DNA from: Pachyseris speciosa
Taxonomy: Eukaryota; Cnidaria; Anthozoa; Scleractinia; Pachyseridae
NCBI GenBank assembly: GCA_016490735.1
Contig: JAEMWC010000035.1
Span: 1,879,501 to 1,943,500 of the forward strand
DNA length: 64,000 nucleotides
Direction of reading: 5' to 3'
Position numbers and translations under genes: made by a program
Notes under the pieces: model-generated
The model's database searches: none
Told to the model about the DNA's origin: nothing
The model's input: only the letters and a program-made list of their open reading frames with translations
Part shown: one piece after another, positions 29,592 through 40,100 of the stretch
How positions within the stretch are numbered: the stretch's first letter is position 1
Layout: each line of letters opens with the position of its first letter

Positions 29592-31142
29592 GTATGATGA
29601 TGATTTCATCTCATTACTGTATTCATTAGATATATTGATTATCGTCCTTGTAAACGTTTTGTCAGTCAAGCTTGATCAGAAGGGTATAGGTGATTTATTT
29701 GATGAAGCTATCGTTTCCACAAGAAAAGGAGAGCACAACCGTGATTTAAGTAAACCAAATAAGGAGAGTAACGAGGCTGTGCGTACAAAAACCTTGAGAG
29801 GTCTTCTACAGTGAAGAGCGTATTCCATCTTAGCACGGAAAACAGGTGTTTCATCCCTTTTTCCATAACGTGGACAAAATTTGAGCTAAAATGCCAGTTG
29901 TTTCAAGCGTTTTGGTTATCTGAATGTGCTTTTTGGGATGTGGAATGCACAATATACTCCTTATTAGCCTCGATCGCCATTTCGCGGTTTCTAGCCCTCT
30001 GGAATACTGTGTAAAAGTAACAAATAAAGGCATGGTAGTTATTTCAACTCATTGGTGTATTAATTTATATAGGTTATTGTTGTCTTTTGAACGCTTTGGT
30101 AGGCCTAGCTTGAAGAAGGGCACAATTGCCTTATTTGGTAAAGCAGGAGATGGGTTCCTGGATAAAGTTAGTTTTGCCACCACCATCAACTCCATCACCA
30201 CCACAATTAGAATCACAGCAACCACCACCACCACCACCACCACCACCACCATTATCATCATCACCATCACCATCACCATCACCATCACCATCACCATCAC
30301 CATCACCATCATCATCATCACCACCACCACCACCATCATCATTGTCATCACCACCATCACCATCACCATCGCCATCAGCAACACCACAACCACCACCATC
30401 ATCATCATCATCATCATCATTATCATCATCATCACCACCATCACCATCATCACCAACACCACCATCACCATCACCATCAGCACCACCACCATCGTCATGG
30501 TTATCATCACCATCACCATCATCATCATCATCATTATCATCATCATCATCATCATCATTATCATCATCATTATCGTCATCATCACCATCAGCACCACCAC
30601 CATCGTCATGGCTATCGTCCTCATTAACATTACCAAGATCTTATTGTTATTATAACTGATTTTGTTGTTTTCTCCCGACAGGTGCTTTTCTGGCGGCCAC
30701 TGCTACTGGAACAACATATTTGGCGTTGGTGACATTGTTGCGACTGATTTTGCGTAGCACGGTTGTAGATTTTTACATAAGCATAGTTTTAGGGGTGGTA
30801 ATGATTTCTCTTCCAATCGTGAACCATGTTCGAATCTTAATTGTTATTCGTCGCAGTAACAACCAAATACACCATGCAGTTTCAGAGCAGAGCGTATCTG
30901 CCCTTTATAGGAGGGAAAGAAAAGTGGCAAAGGACATGTTTATAGTCATAGCAGTGCTAATGATTTGTCTTGCTCCTGCGGTAACGTTAACTATTATGAA
31001 TAGGTTTTATTTTCTCGGCAATTATGAAGTCCTGTTTGCTTGGTCTAATGCCTGTACGTATATAAATTCTTTTATAAATCCTGTTATTTATCTTGTTCGG
31101 AATCAAGAAATTCGAAGCGCTGTCAAAACCTTGCTGTGTTGA
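29135..31142 (+). CDS. Class A (rhodopsin-like) G protein-coupled receptor, 305 aa, two exons (join 29135..29591, 30682..31142)
   Basis: The two exons join at a phase-1 intron to a complete seven-pass protein. TM1 holds 'GFLGNLAVI' (the conserved GN), TM2 'LLCSMAIANCLTSL', TM3 ends in 'LISYDRHFAVSNPLEY', TM6 has 'CLAP' and TM7 'NSFINPVIYLV' (NPxxY). The tail after TM7 is short and ends in 'TLLC'. Two deviations stand out: the TM2 aspartate (2.50) is asparagine, and DRY is DRH. Such receptors couple extracellular ligands to heterotrimeric G proteins; the ligand is unknown, and the overall look is of the cnidarian-expanded orphan class A receptors. A potential N-glycosylation site (NES) lies at residues 4-6. 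The intron holds a decayed copy of the exon-1 end and a long trinucleotide repeat. A MITE abuts the 5' side. Confidence 0.88.
29885..30044 (+). pseudogene. Decayed tandem copy of the 3' part of GPCR exon 1
   Basis: This stretch repeats about 29445-29605 at a distance of 438 bases, including cgatcgccatttcgcggttt and the 'PLEY' region. One base is missing relative to exon 1 upstream of DRH, which shifts the frame, and the donor GT has become GC (aaaggcatgg). It cannot replace exon 1 as it stands. Confidence 0.8.
30175..30622 (+). repeat. Compound (CAC)n/(CAT)n microsatellite
   Basis: About 440 bases of caccatcac and catcatcat trinucleotides inside the GPCR intron, with a repeated larger unit (accatcgtcatgg at about 30488 and 30599). 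All frames are open on both strands as a consequence. Confidence 0.95.
30682..31142 (+). CDS. GPCR exon 2 (TM4 to C-terminus)
   Basis: The acceptor is tctcccgacag (ending 30681); the stop is TGA 31140-31142. It encodes TM4-TM7 and the short tail. Confidence 0.87.
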
Positions 31143-31188
31143 AATCCATTTATTTGTACATTTAAATGTTATTTTTACGTTATTATAA

Positions 31189-31235
31189 ACAAAATTTTGG
31201 AATCTAGCAATTATTTTCAACAGTGTAGGGTCAAT
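31189..31235 (+). repeat. Arm fragment of the 3660-4090 MITE family
   Basis: The sequence acaaaattttggaatctagc followed by attattttcaaca matches the right arm of the MITE at 3660-4090. It lies just after the GPCR stop codon. Confidence 0.5.
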
Positions 31236-31318
31236 CTGTGCAAACAATCCCTATAAACGCTCACTGCTTCCCAGGCAAGACAAAGAATCATTTCCCACTG
31301 ACTTGGAAAGCGTTATAT

Positions 31319-32121
31319 CAGGGGTGGATCCAGGAATTTTTGACTGGGGGTGGGGGGGGGGGGGGGTCCAAACTTACTTCAAATTACTTCTCCTCGTAAC
31401 TCCGTCACTCTCCCCACATCCCCCCCCCCCCTCCAGCCGCCCGTTACAAAAAGGAGTTTTAGAAACGAGGACGGGAACGTCAACGAGAACGTCACAAAAC
31501 AATAGCTTTAATGAGCAAAAACAATCGCTCTGCACGTGCGTTTTGCAAATTTCTTTGCCGTCCCCTGCAAAACAGCAACGTGAATTGACCAAATTTTAGG
31601 TTTTGGCGAGAACGCGAGCACATGATGGCAAATTTTTCCTTTTTTTTATAATCAACTTTACTTTAACGCCGTTCATAGAAATTTCAAGTTCCTGGATAGT
31701 TCGCCGACATTTTACAAGTTGAACAAATTGGAATAATCCCACAAGTGCTGCAATAACAAGACATATTTTGAAATTACATTTTCGTTGCCGTCGCCGTCCT
31801 TGTTTCTTGATCAATTTAAGGAGACGATCACGTATTTAACGCTGCTTGGACAAAACTGCTTCGCGAGCAGAGGTGAGTGACCATCAGAGGGTACCACCAA
31901 AAATAACATTTCATTGTGGAAATATGCCTGGAATTAACATTAGTGGCAAAATACAATGGCTTTCCATAAAAAAAAAATTCAACCAGTTGAGTAATAATAG
32001 GCGATCCTGTCGATGCGGGAATTTCAGCGTCAAACAAGTGATAGTAGAAAAAAATGCGGCTGAGGAAGGGGGAGCCGGACCCCCCCCCCCTTCCTCGACC
32101 ATCCCCCTGGATCCACCACTG
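31319..32121. mobile_element. ~800-bp DNA transposon remnant with 'CAGGGGTGGATCC' ends
   Basis: The left end caggggtggatccagg and the right end cctggatccaccactg are inverted, and tatat flanks both sides (31314-31318, 32122-32126). C and G runs (31351-31366, 32081-32090) lie just inside the ends. No transposase is left. The ends are of the hAT type, but the flanking duplication is shorter than the usual 8 bp. Confidence 0.6.
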
Positions 32122-32553
32122 TATATAGAGAACAATTTTAGATGTTTAGCTGTCATAATAATTTAAACCTAAGAAGGTTATTCTTAAACACCCTGTAAAG
32201 TTATTCCTTGAATAGATTGGGTTTTTTTTAACAAAGTTTGTTGAAAGTTGAGATCGTAAAATGGTTTGACTCCATTGACCGAAATTTTCATCGTCGTCAA
32301 AAAACATTTTTTTTAATAGAACAGAATCAAATGTTCTGTAGCAAGCTTCCACCAAACTGGGAAGCGCAACCAAGGTCCCTCTGCATGATTTAACTGAGCT
32401 GCATTTTTGACATTTTTTTCTTTCTAGTTATTGTTGTTGTTGTCAGTTTGTGCAAGTTCGATTATTTACTCAGTAACAAAACTATGAAAGAAAAAAGTAT
32501 ATCAGTAACGGACTTTATTTAGGTATTTTATACCTAAACCAGATATAAAGTGC
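32122..32553. other. No gene recognised
   Basis: AT-rich, nothing supported. Confidence 0.4.
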
Positions 32554-32786
32554 CAATAGACCATTTTACAGTTCTTTGCTCAGTACCCTGGCCTTTGATT
32601 GGATGCGAGGCTAGGGGTGACCTTGTTTTGATACAAACCTACCTGCTTTTCTTATGGAAATTATGCTGATTAAACACTAGTTAGCATAAGAAAAACATTA
32701 TTTACATAAGAAAAGTAGATAGGTTTTAATCAAAACAAGGTCACCCCCAGCCTCGCTTTCACCGGCAACTGTAAAATGGTCTATTG
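32554..32786. mobile_element. 233-bp MITE, 'CAATAGACCATTTTACAGT' ends
   Basis: The ends caatagaccattttacagt and actgtaaaatggtctattg are perfect inverted repeats. Inner arms (aggggtgaccttgttttgat, and its complement near 32735) make almost the whole element a hairpin. Confidence 0.85.
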
Positions 32787-32967
32787 AAAGTGTCGGTGGT
32801 GTGACCGGTTGAAAATGGAGGAATGATTTTTTTTTGGAGAGGAACTTTCAATGTACAAAATTACATCGACAAACCGATTACAAGACCACGTTACAGGAAA
32901 AAAAAGGGAACGAGTGGAGCAACTAAGTAATATACTTATTACAATATTTGTAAATAATTTCAAAACT

Positions 32968-33185
32968 GATTGAAATGAAGAAATGATCCTTGCAGTTGTG
33001 AACGCAATTTAAGCAATTGCCAAAAGAAGCCTGAAAAACATTCAGGACTTCAACGGGGTTTGAACCCGTGACCTCACGATACCTGTGCGATGCTCTACCA
33101 ACTGAGCAATGAAGTCACTGATGTTGGGAGCGCGTCAATTATGAGTTCATATGTTCCCATGAAAGAGAAGAGTGTGAATGATGTA
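32968..33185 (-). repeat. tRNA-derived composite repeat, copy 1
   Basis: The minus strand at 33116-33046 folds as a tRNA: gacttca acceptor, gctcagttggtagagc D-arm, cgggttcaaaccccg T-arm. The anticodon arm is mismatched, and position 33 is A. The family's flanks (gcagttgtgaacgcaattt and tcaattatgagttcatatg) occur with every copy, so this is a repeat and not a working tRNA gene. The best copy would read as threonine (GGT). Confidence 0.75.
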
Positions 33186-33300
33186 TGAACTGCGGAAATG
33201 AAATGAAATGAAGAAATGATCCTCGCAGTTGTGAACGCAATTTATGCAATTGCGTAAAGAAGCCTGAAAACAAAAATTCGGGACTTCAACGGAGTTGAGT
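33186..33300 (-). repeat. tRNA-derived composite repeat, copy 2, head lost
   Basis: Carries the gaaatgaagaaatgatcctcg and gaacgcaatttatgcaattg body, then cuts from cggagtt straight into the far flank (gagttcatatg), so the tRNA head is deleted. Confidence 0.6.
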
Positions 33301-33372
33301 TCATATGCTCCCGTGAAAGAACTCATATGAAATCATATATAAACTCATAATTGACCTGCTTACAACGTCAGT

Positions 33373-33442
33373 GGCTTCTAGCTCAGTTGCTAAAACATCG
33401 CACTGGTATCGCGAGGTCACGGGTTCAAGCCCCGTTGAAATC
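33373..33442 (+). repeat. tRNA-derived composite repeat, copy 3 (tRNA-Thr-like head)
   Basis: Reads ggcttctagctcagttgcta, then catcgcactggtatcgcgag, then gggttcaagcccc. The anticodon loop ctggtat gives GGT. The acceptor arm is imperfect and the D-loop altered; it lies in the same repeat family as the two copies to its left, in the opposite direction. Confidence 0.65.
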
Positions 33443-35100
33443 TTGGATGTTTTTTTCAGGCTTCCGTCCAATTTGACTTGCCATAGTAACACGCTAACAG
33501 GAAACAGTAGTTTAATTGAAGCGCATATTTTGCGTCAGATTCCGGCCTCAGGCCCAGTGCAGTAACATTCATTAGAATGTATTCGCCGATTAACGGGAGG
33601 TTGTCGTGAAGCCAGTCAGTCACTATTTTCCAAAAGGTGGAAGTAACAGTACATGACCAAAAAAGGTGGATTAACGTCTCCGCGGAATCGTTGCAAAATG
33701 GTGCATCTCTCGTTTTCTTTTTTTCGTATTTTAAATAAAAAATAATTGGTTGATATACACCTAAAATTTAGACTGGAACTCAATCAGAGGAAAGTTGTCT
33801 TCTTCTTTAATAGTGCGGATCGGTTATTGAAAGGTTGATGTTGTAACGGATAAAGTTGATTCGACTTGTTTAAAGTTATGGGCAATGATGAAATTTAAAA
33901 CAAGGAAAGATTGACTTAAGCGAATGTTGCTTGTAATACTGAGATTCTATTAATCTGGATAGAAGGAAAATATCAACTGAAAAGTTCTACTGATATTACA
34001 TGATTATAAAATACGATAGCTTTTAACTCTTTTTTCTGACGTCATTTGTAAGGGCGCGCACAGTTTGGGTTGGCTTTTTTAATTTCTCGTTTGGACTTTT
34101 TTATGGGCTACAAAACTTGCGATAAACTAAGCATCATTTGTTACACGACCGAGTCAGAAGGGGCGTGGATCTATTCCCGGTTTGACATCTTACAATGCTT
34201 TGCGTACACATTTACACAAGCTTACTTATCGCGATGCAACGTGACGTCAAACCAGGAATAGACCCATAATAATCCCTTTATTTAAGTCTCAAATGTATTT
34301 AGCCGAGCACAGATGCTCTACTAATTGGGGAGACTAAATCAAATCAACTCTAAAATGCCCCTTATTGGCAATTAGCTCGGCCGTGAAACAGGTGATGGTT
34401 AGATTTCTAAAGTTTTACAGCCTAGAAAAAATTAGGATTTGGTTAAAGAAGGCGCAAAAAAGCGCAATGCGTTTCGAACAGGTGCAAAGATTTATTCAGT
34501 AGCGAAAAAATATTTTGGGGTTAGTTGCACATTATGTTACACTAAATTCTGATTAGTACTAACAATTCTTCATCTACTGATGAAGGCTTCGGCCTCTGTC
34601 GACTGTGATAATCTGCCCAGTGATCAGAAGGCCTACGTAGAAACTAAATTGCATCATCAGGCTTTCCTGTTCGGCCAAAAAGGAAATTAATATTCTTATA
34701 GCTTTAGCCCTGCTACCAGATTCCTCCAAAAATCATCGCCTAATGAATTTCTGCCTCCTTTTAGCTAGGCATTATATTTGGATTTGTAAGAATTAACAAA
34801 CGTTGCCTAATGTAGAAGGTTTTCTCGGGTACCTAAAGTCGATCTATCTAGCTGAACAAAAGGCTGCGGACACCCTACAAACAAAGTGGGAATTACTGAA
34901 AACTTTAATTTAGAAAGCCCTATATTTTTTCCCTTTTGTTTTTGTTTGTTTGATTGGTCCCCAGGCCTAACAAACCTCCACTGCCTTATCACTACACAAC
35001 CGACTATCATATAACTTTAATGTTCAAATTTTATTTTGAGTATTAAATGTAATGTACACTGTTTACTGTAAAAAAATAAAATAAAATAAAATAAAAAACA
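33443..35100. other. Intergenic, no gene recognised
   Basis: No coding sequence is supported. The word tactgatgaaggcttcggcc (34568-34587) looks like a ribozyme stem, but the GAAA strand is missing. An aaaat repeat (35071-35096) precedes the duplicated segment that follows. Confidence 0.4.
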
Positions 35101-35101
35101 C

Positions 35102-35236
35102 ACAAAGAAAGTGAGAAAACACAGATAACAGTAACAAACAAATTGTAAAAATATTTAAAATTGACAAGGACTAAGTTCGTAGAGAATACGTGATCTGAAT
35201 TAATATAACAAGCCCTTTTAATTCATTTCAATGGTT
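35102..35236 (+). repeat. Second copy of the NACHT-LRR upstream segment
   Basis: Matches 11895-12025 over about 130 bases, including ttgacaaggactaagttcg, acgtgatctgaatt and cccttttaattcatttcaat. As at 11.3 kb it follows an aaaat-rich tract. No NLR sequence follows it here. Confidence 0.75.
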
Positions 35237-36368
35237 TAATTGTTTCTTTGATCAAGGAATTGTTTCTTTGATCAAGGGACCGTGGCACCTCTTCCTCCTT
35301 TTTTACAGCTCTAGGTAAATGTTCCAACATTGAGGAAAAGAAACCTTCAAACATCATTTTGCGTCATGTGAACATTTAACCCGCCGCGAGCAACGTTGAA
35401 CCAGCATCATTCGACATTGGATTCTTAGGCACAAACGATACAAAAATATACACACGTACCCTTAAAGGTGGCAAAGTAAGAAGGTGCATACCGTACTTTG
35501 TTTATTTTATAAAAGTTATTACCCAGGACTAACACTCCAGAAATTAGCTGCCTAATAATACCGATGAGGACGGCTGCAGGTATGGAACATAAAGAAGCAA
35601 GACGAACCCCCAAAACGATATTTCTCCATACAAAACAAGACACGAAAATTCTAGTCTTCCGAGAACCGTTTTGATTTCGCTTTGGATCAGACGTCATTCG
35701 CTTGGAGCGGCTTTCTAGCCTAACATTTCAGCAGTTTCTACGTTCTTGTAGTTTTCTCTGATTGGTCAAATACCTCAACGTTAAGTTTTCGAGACGTACG
35801 ATCGCTTTTTCTCTAGTTTTTTTTAAATATTATATTCCTTATTTGGTCCGTTACATTATAATACAAAACGTGTTATCTGCATCACAAGACGAAAGCTAAA
35901 GACAACTTAAAATATTACCACGGATGACAAACTTACGTATATACTGAACTGACATAACATACAGTGACAGAATCCCTTGCATGGTAGCAACCTCGTTCAG
36001 GAGAGACCCTGGGAACGAGGTTGGCATAGTAGTATTAAAGATTATTTTTCTTCGGAGGTTTCTTTTATATGTTATATTTTAACAATATGACAACTTCAGA
36101 TAGCTAGCACTACACAGCGAATGTACATAATTAATGGCGAACTGTCCATTTGCGATAGTAATTTGGCAAAGAATTATTCGCTGTATAGCGATCTCTTTAA
36201 GAATTTGAAGTTTTTCCTGGGTAAGCCATCTAGTTGCCATCCTCTTAACCTCTTATTATTGCTAATTTTCCTTTTAAAATGTTATTCGAAATCGTTGTAA
36301 GTATACTTTGATTTCTCTCAGTATAAATAACTAAACATTTCTAACCCTGGTTCTAACTGTTATACCAG
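35237..36368. other. Intergenic, no gene recognised
   Basis: Contains the hairpin caacctcgttc...gaacgaggttg (35987-36024) and a tandem duplicate tgtttctttgatcaagga (35239 and 35260). No gene is recognised. Confidence 0.4.
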
Positions 36369-36369
36369 T

Positions 36370-36546
36370 ATGGGAAGGAAGGATGACGCTAAGGTCCTTC
36401 ACTTAACTAACACAGTTCTCGTGAAATATCTTGACACGTTCTTTCAAACGAGACGTCAAGACGCATCTGATGAATGCAGAGACATCTTGTATCGGTACGT
36501 TAAACTAGTGAACTACTGGCACGGAGACGGAATGTATCAGTTTGCG
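36370..36546 (+). CDS. Possible short exon, 59-codon frame, product unknown
   Basis: The frame starts ATG GGA AGG and encodes 'LHLTNTVLVKYLDTFF' and 'DECRDILYRYVKLVNYWHGD', with a protein-like composition. It is preceded by taccag (an acceptor-like word) and its end holds tgcgtgagt, a good donor (GT at 36546), so it could be an internal exon. I do not recognise it, and no partner exon is found. It lies about 90 bases beyond the stop codon of the minus-strand receptor and may only be antisense to its 3' untranslated region. Confidence 0.25.
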
Positions 36547-36634
36547 TGAGTTTCCCTTACTATGAAGACCACACTTAGCAAAACAGCTATGTTACACGTA
36601 AATCGTGTTCAGCCATACTCAAGCGTTACCAGGC

Positions 36635-37173
36635 CTACATATTACATGCTCCAACACTGTTCATGTTTGCATAGGGTCGGCCGTTCTTATCACTGTTGTC
36701 GTGTGTATACTTCAGTGGAGCGTACATACAGTTTGCGGCACTGTCGTTTCGGTTGCTCGGTGATATGTTGAAGTAGTCTGGTCTCCATCTTTGTGTGACA
36801 TCCTGCTCGTGATCACCGCTGCTTTCACCTCTGCGCAGACTCATGTAAGGTCCACTTGGCCCATTCCACGCACGAGCAACCTCATATGGAAACACATCGT
36901 CGTGATCTTGCGTGACATTCTCAGGAGAGTGTGACACAACGCGTGGTGACCCACCAAACTCACTCGGAGTAAGTTCGACTGGAGTCATCTCTGTTGAAGA
37001 GCTTTGAGTCGTTAGCTTTCTCGTGAGTTTCTTCTTGAATCTCAGTTTCCCAATCCTTATTAGTGCAACAAAGGCAAGGCAAAAGAAGGCGAGGAGGACA
37101 GATAACACAACGATTGCAGAGATAAGGTAAGCTGATTTGGAATTATTCCCACGACCGGACTCACCAACCTCAA
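36635..37173 (-). CDS. Receptor exon 7: membrane segment and cytoplasmic tail
   Basis: The acceptor tttaaacag ends at 37174. It encodes residues 491-669: a short stalk, a 25-residue hydrophobic helix, a basic stop-transfer (RFKKKLTRK) and the tail with Y587, Y600 (YMSL), Y624 (YFNI), Y641 (YAPL), Y646 and Y658 (YANM). The stop is at 36635-36637. Confidence 0.85.
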
Positions 37174-40100
37174 CTGTTTAAAGAAAAGAAGAGCTTTTTA
37201 AGATCGCTTTCCAAGTGCGCGGTCATGTGACTTGTGTCGCAATATCTGTGTAAGTGTGGTCTCCACCCATAGCTGCGCTGAATAAAATCTCGACGAGAAA
37301 CAAAAGCTGAAATAGTGAGACGATCATCATGATGGCCCCTTAAGGTAGAGGTGCGGCCCGTCAGGTTTTCTCTTGTTTTTGTCTGAAGACGGGAAGAATT
37401 TCAGATAACTGGGTCGACTTGAGCTTTCATAAGCAAATGTCTTAGACGAGTAAAAGAGACAGATTTCAAGTAAAAATCACTCAAAAGCTGCTTTGGCATT
37501 AAATCAAGTACAAGATTTGTTCAAGACTTGCCGATGGATTATATTGCGACTGGGTCATGAAGCGCAGTACTGGAATAGATTCACAGAGGGTCACAAAATG
37601 AATCATTTTATCTTTAGTCAATAAAGTTAGAGGAATCAAGATTATGTTCTCTAAAAGGTTCGGTATTTCCGGGAACGAGTCGCGCATCAAATGCGCATTA
37701 TAGATGTCTTGATGCAACATATAACCTCCCCCTTTTGCATCAGCGGAACGTAAACTGAAAGGAGGGTATCCATGCTCTACAATTTCCAGCCGTGCATCTA
37801 TCGAAACAATAATCAATGCACCCCCAAATCCGCTGGCGAGCACAAAGAAGCTACATTCTAACGTGTTATGGAGATCACCCCATCATACTGGCGAAATAAA
37901 CTCTTCAGACATTTATGCGAACTTTAAAATGTTACTCAAACCAATACATACGGGAAACTAAATAAGGAAAATGACAGCTTCCTACCTGTTATCCCTACAG
38001 GAGCAACGGAAAGAGTTTTGGAATCCTTGCCAGCTTGATTTGACACATGACATTCGTACACCCCATGAGCCTTATTGTCGTCAAGGGAAACTTTTACCGT
38101 GTCTGTCTTATTGGCCAGCGGTTCTCCATCTTTTATCCATGAGTATTTCACTGAGTGGCTGTCGGCTGTTTCACACTGCAAGATTATTTCCCGCTTCTCG
38201 TTGTCTCCACTCTGTTTCAATAGAGTGCCCTTTAGCTGAGTAATTATAGGCGGCACTATGAAAGAAAAGAAAACAAAATGATCAGTTTGTTGGAGCCTGA
38301 TGGCAGAATTCTTTCGGTGGAGGAGGACTGTTAAATAGTTTTTATTTGAATGGTTTTATTTACCGATGTTAACATTAGAAACATCTTAGAAATTAAAGTG
38401 TGCAACACAAAAAGAGGTTTTCATAGGTTTCATTAGAATTTTCACACTTAAGGATTTCATCCATGGACACAAAAGTTAGGATCACCTTAAAGGAGATGTG
38501 TCACCGGGATTTTTGCTGTTTTTGGTTCAATTCTGCCAAAATTACTGACTTTTACCTGTTACCGTGCAAAACATGCTCCTACAGAATCAGCAAGATGAAT
38601 TCCAATGAAATTTTAGCAGAAGGGGCTAACCATAATAATATTTTTGGTGATTTTTCAATGCATAGCTTTGAAATTTTGAAAAAACTTGCCAGTTTTTTCA
38701 AATTTCAATCCATTTCCATCCTCGTCATCTTAGATGGAATACACGAGTTTATAGTGTCAATGCAGTACTACAGTCTTTAGCAACAAAACTAGACCATTAT
38801 TTTAAGGTTTCCACTGATGTATTGGCAGTTTTAAGCTTTTTAAATGATGGTACAAAAGCGTGACACTGCCCCTTTAAAGCTAAAGGGTTCGCATTTTGAA
38901 ATCCCAAATTCAGAGGCTTGAAACATCACGTCATACGTGGAACTCTGCATGTAGTAAGCCTTCATCTGGGTGTAAGGGACTCCTTCTTCCGACACTGAGG
39001 ACTGAGGTTATCCATACACAGCATAATTAAAAGAACATCGAAAAAGTGCTGCTGAAGGGAATTTATTTGAATCGTGGCACTTTAGGCTTGCATCCGCAAA
39101 GTGAATCGTTCCCACCACTTTTAAAACACAACGAACCAAAGGAATTTTGAAGTCACTCATATACCTTTTTAAGTTAGACTTATTTAGCGAAATAAATAAA
39201 TAAATAAATAAATAGACAGACAGACAGACGGACGGACGGACGGACAGACGGACGAATGAATGGGTGGGTGGATGGATGGATGGATGGATAAATGAAAAGC
39301 GTCTTGTGGTGTAGAGGATACCTTAAAATATCAAAATTGTCACAGTTCTTTTGAGGCTACTCACCTATCACGAGAACCTTCAGCGAGCCTCTGGGTCCAT
39401 TTTTTGTTCCGCAGTGATACGTTCCTTCCTCTTTGGAAGACGCGCGACGAACAGTCAATGCTTGACCATATGAAATGGGTACATCACTTCCCTCTTTATA
39501 CCATTCGATATCCCCACTCAAGTGACCACACTGCAATGTTATTGACTGACCTGCAATCACTGCTGCATTCGGCACAGAGGGCAAGATGACTGGAGGACCT
39601 GAAAATGGATAGTGATGAAAAATGAAATACGTAACCATGTAGTTACTCTACATTATCGAATGTATTTTTCTTGTTTTCGTCCTCCCAAGCGTCGGCAAAA
39701 TTAACCAACAGACTGATGATCCAACATGGACAGCACAATAATCCATAGTTGTGTGACAACATACGCTTAAGGGACTCTTTCCGGGGATTCTGGTGCTTTT
39801 AGATACAAACCTATTTTGAAATCGTTACTTATAACCTCTAATAATAAACAAGCAAGTGCCATTGCAAATGTAATAGGAAGCTATCAAAGCTATTTTTCGG
39901 GGGAGAGCAAATCACATTAGATTCTTGGCGATTTTTTCAAGATGTATCCTCAGAGGTCACGCCTTAAAAAAGAAGAGAGAGATTAGCAAGTGTTTTTTTT
40001 TTTTTTTCCAAGTTTCAATCCGTTTTCATACTCCTCATCCGTGGCAAATAGCAAACAATTTCAGTGGAGTGACATAATCTTTAATAGTGAAAGAGCTAGC

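Noticed and set aside
29924..30020. Second GPCR gene beginning at 29924
   Set aside because: It is the frameshifted duplicate of exon 1 running into the microsatellite, without TM1-TM2.
30049..30659. Long open frames on both strands rich in M, I, T, S or P
   Set aside because: They are translations of the CAC/CAT microsatellite in the GPCR intron.
33046..33116. Functional tRNA-Thr gene
   Set aside because: The anticodon arm is mismatched, U33 is lost, and the sequence is part of a repeat with shared flanks on both sides.
34565..34605. Hammerhead ribozyme starting at ctgatga (34570)
   Set aside because: A hairpin aggc/gcct follows the core word, but the GAAA strand and cleavage triplet are not in the required place.
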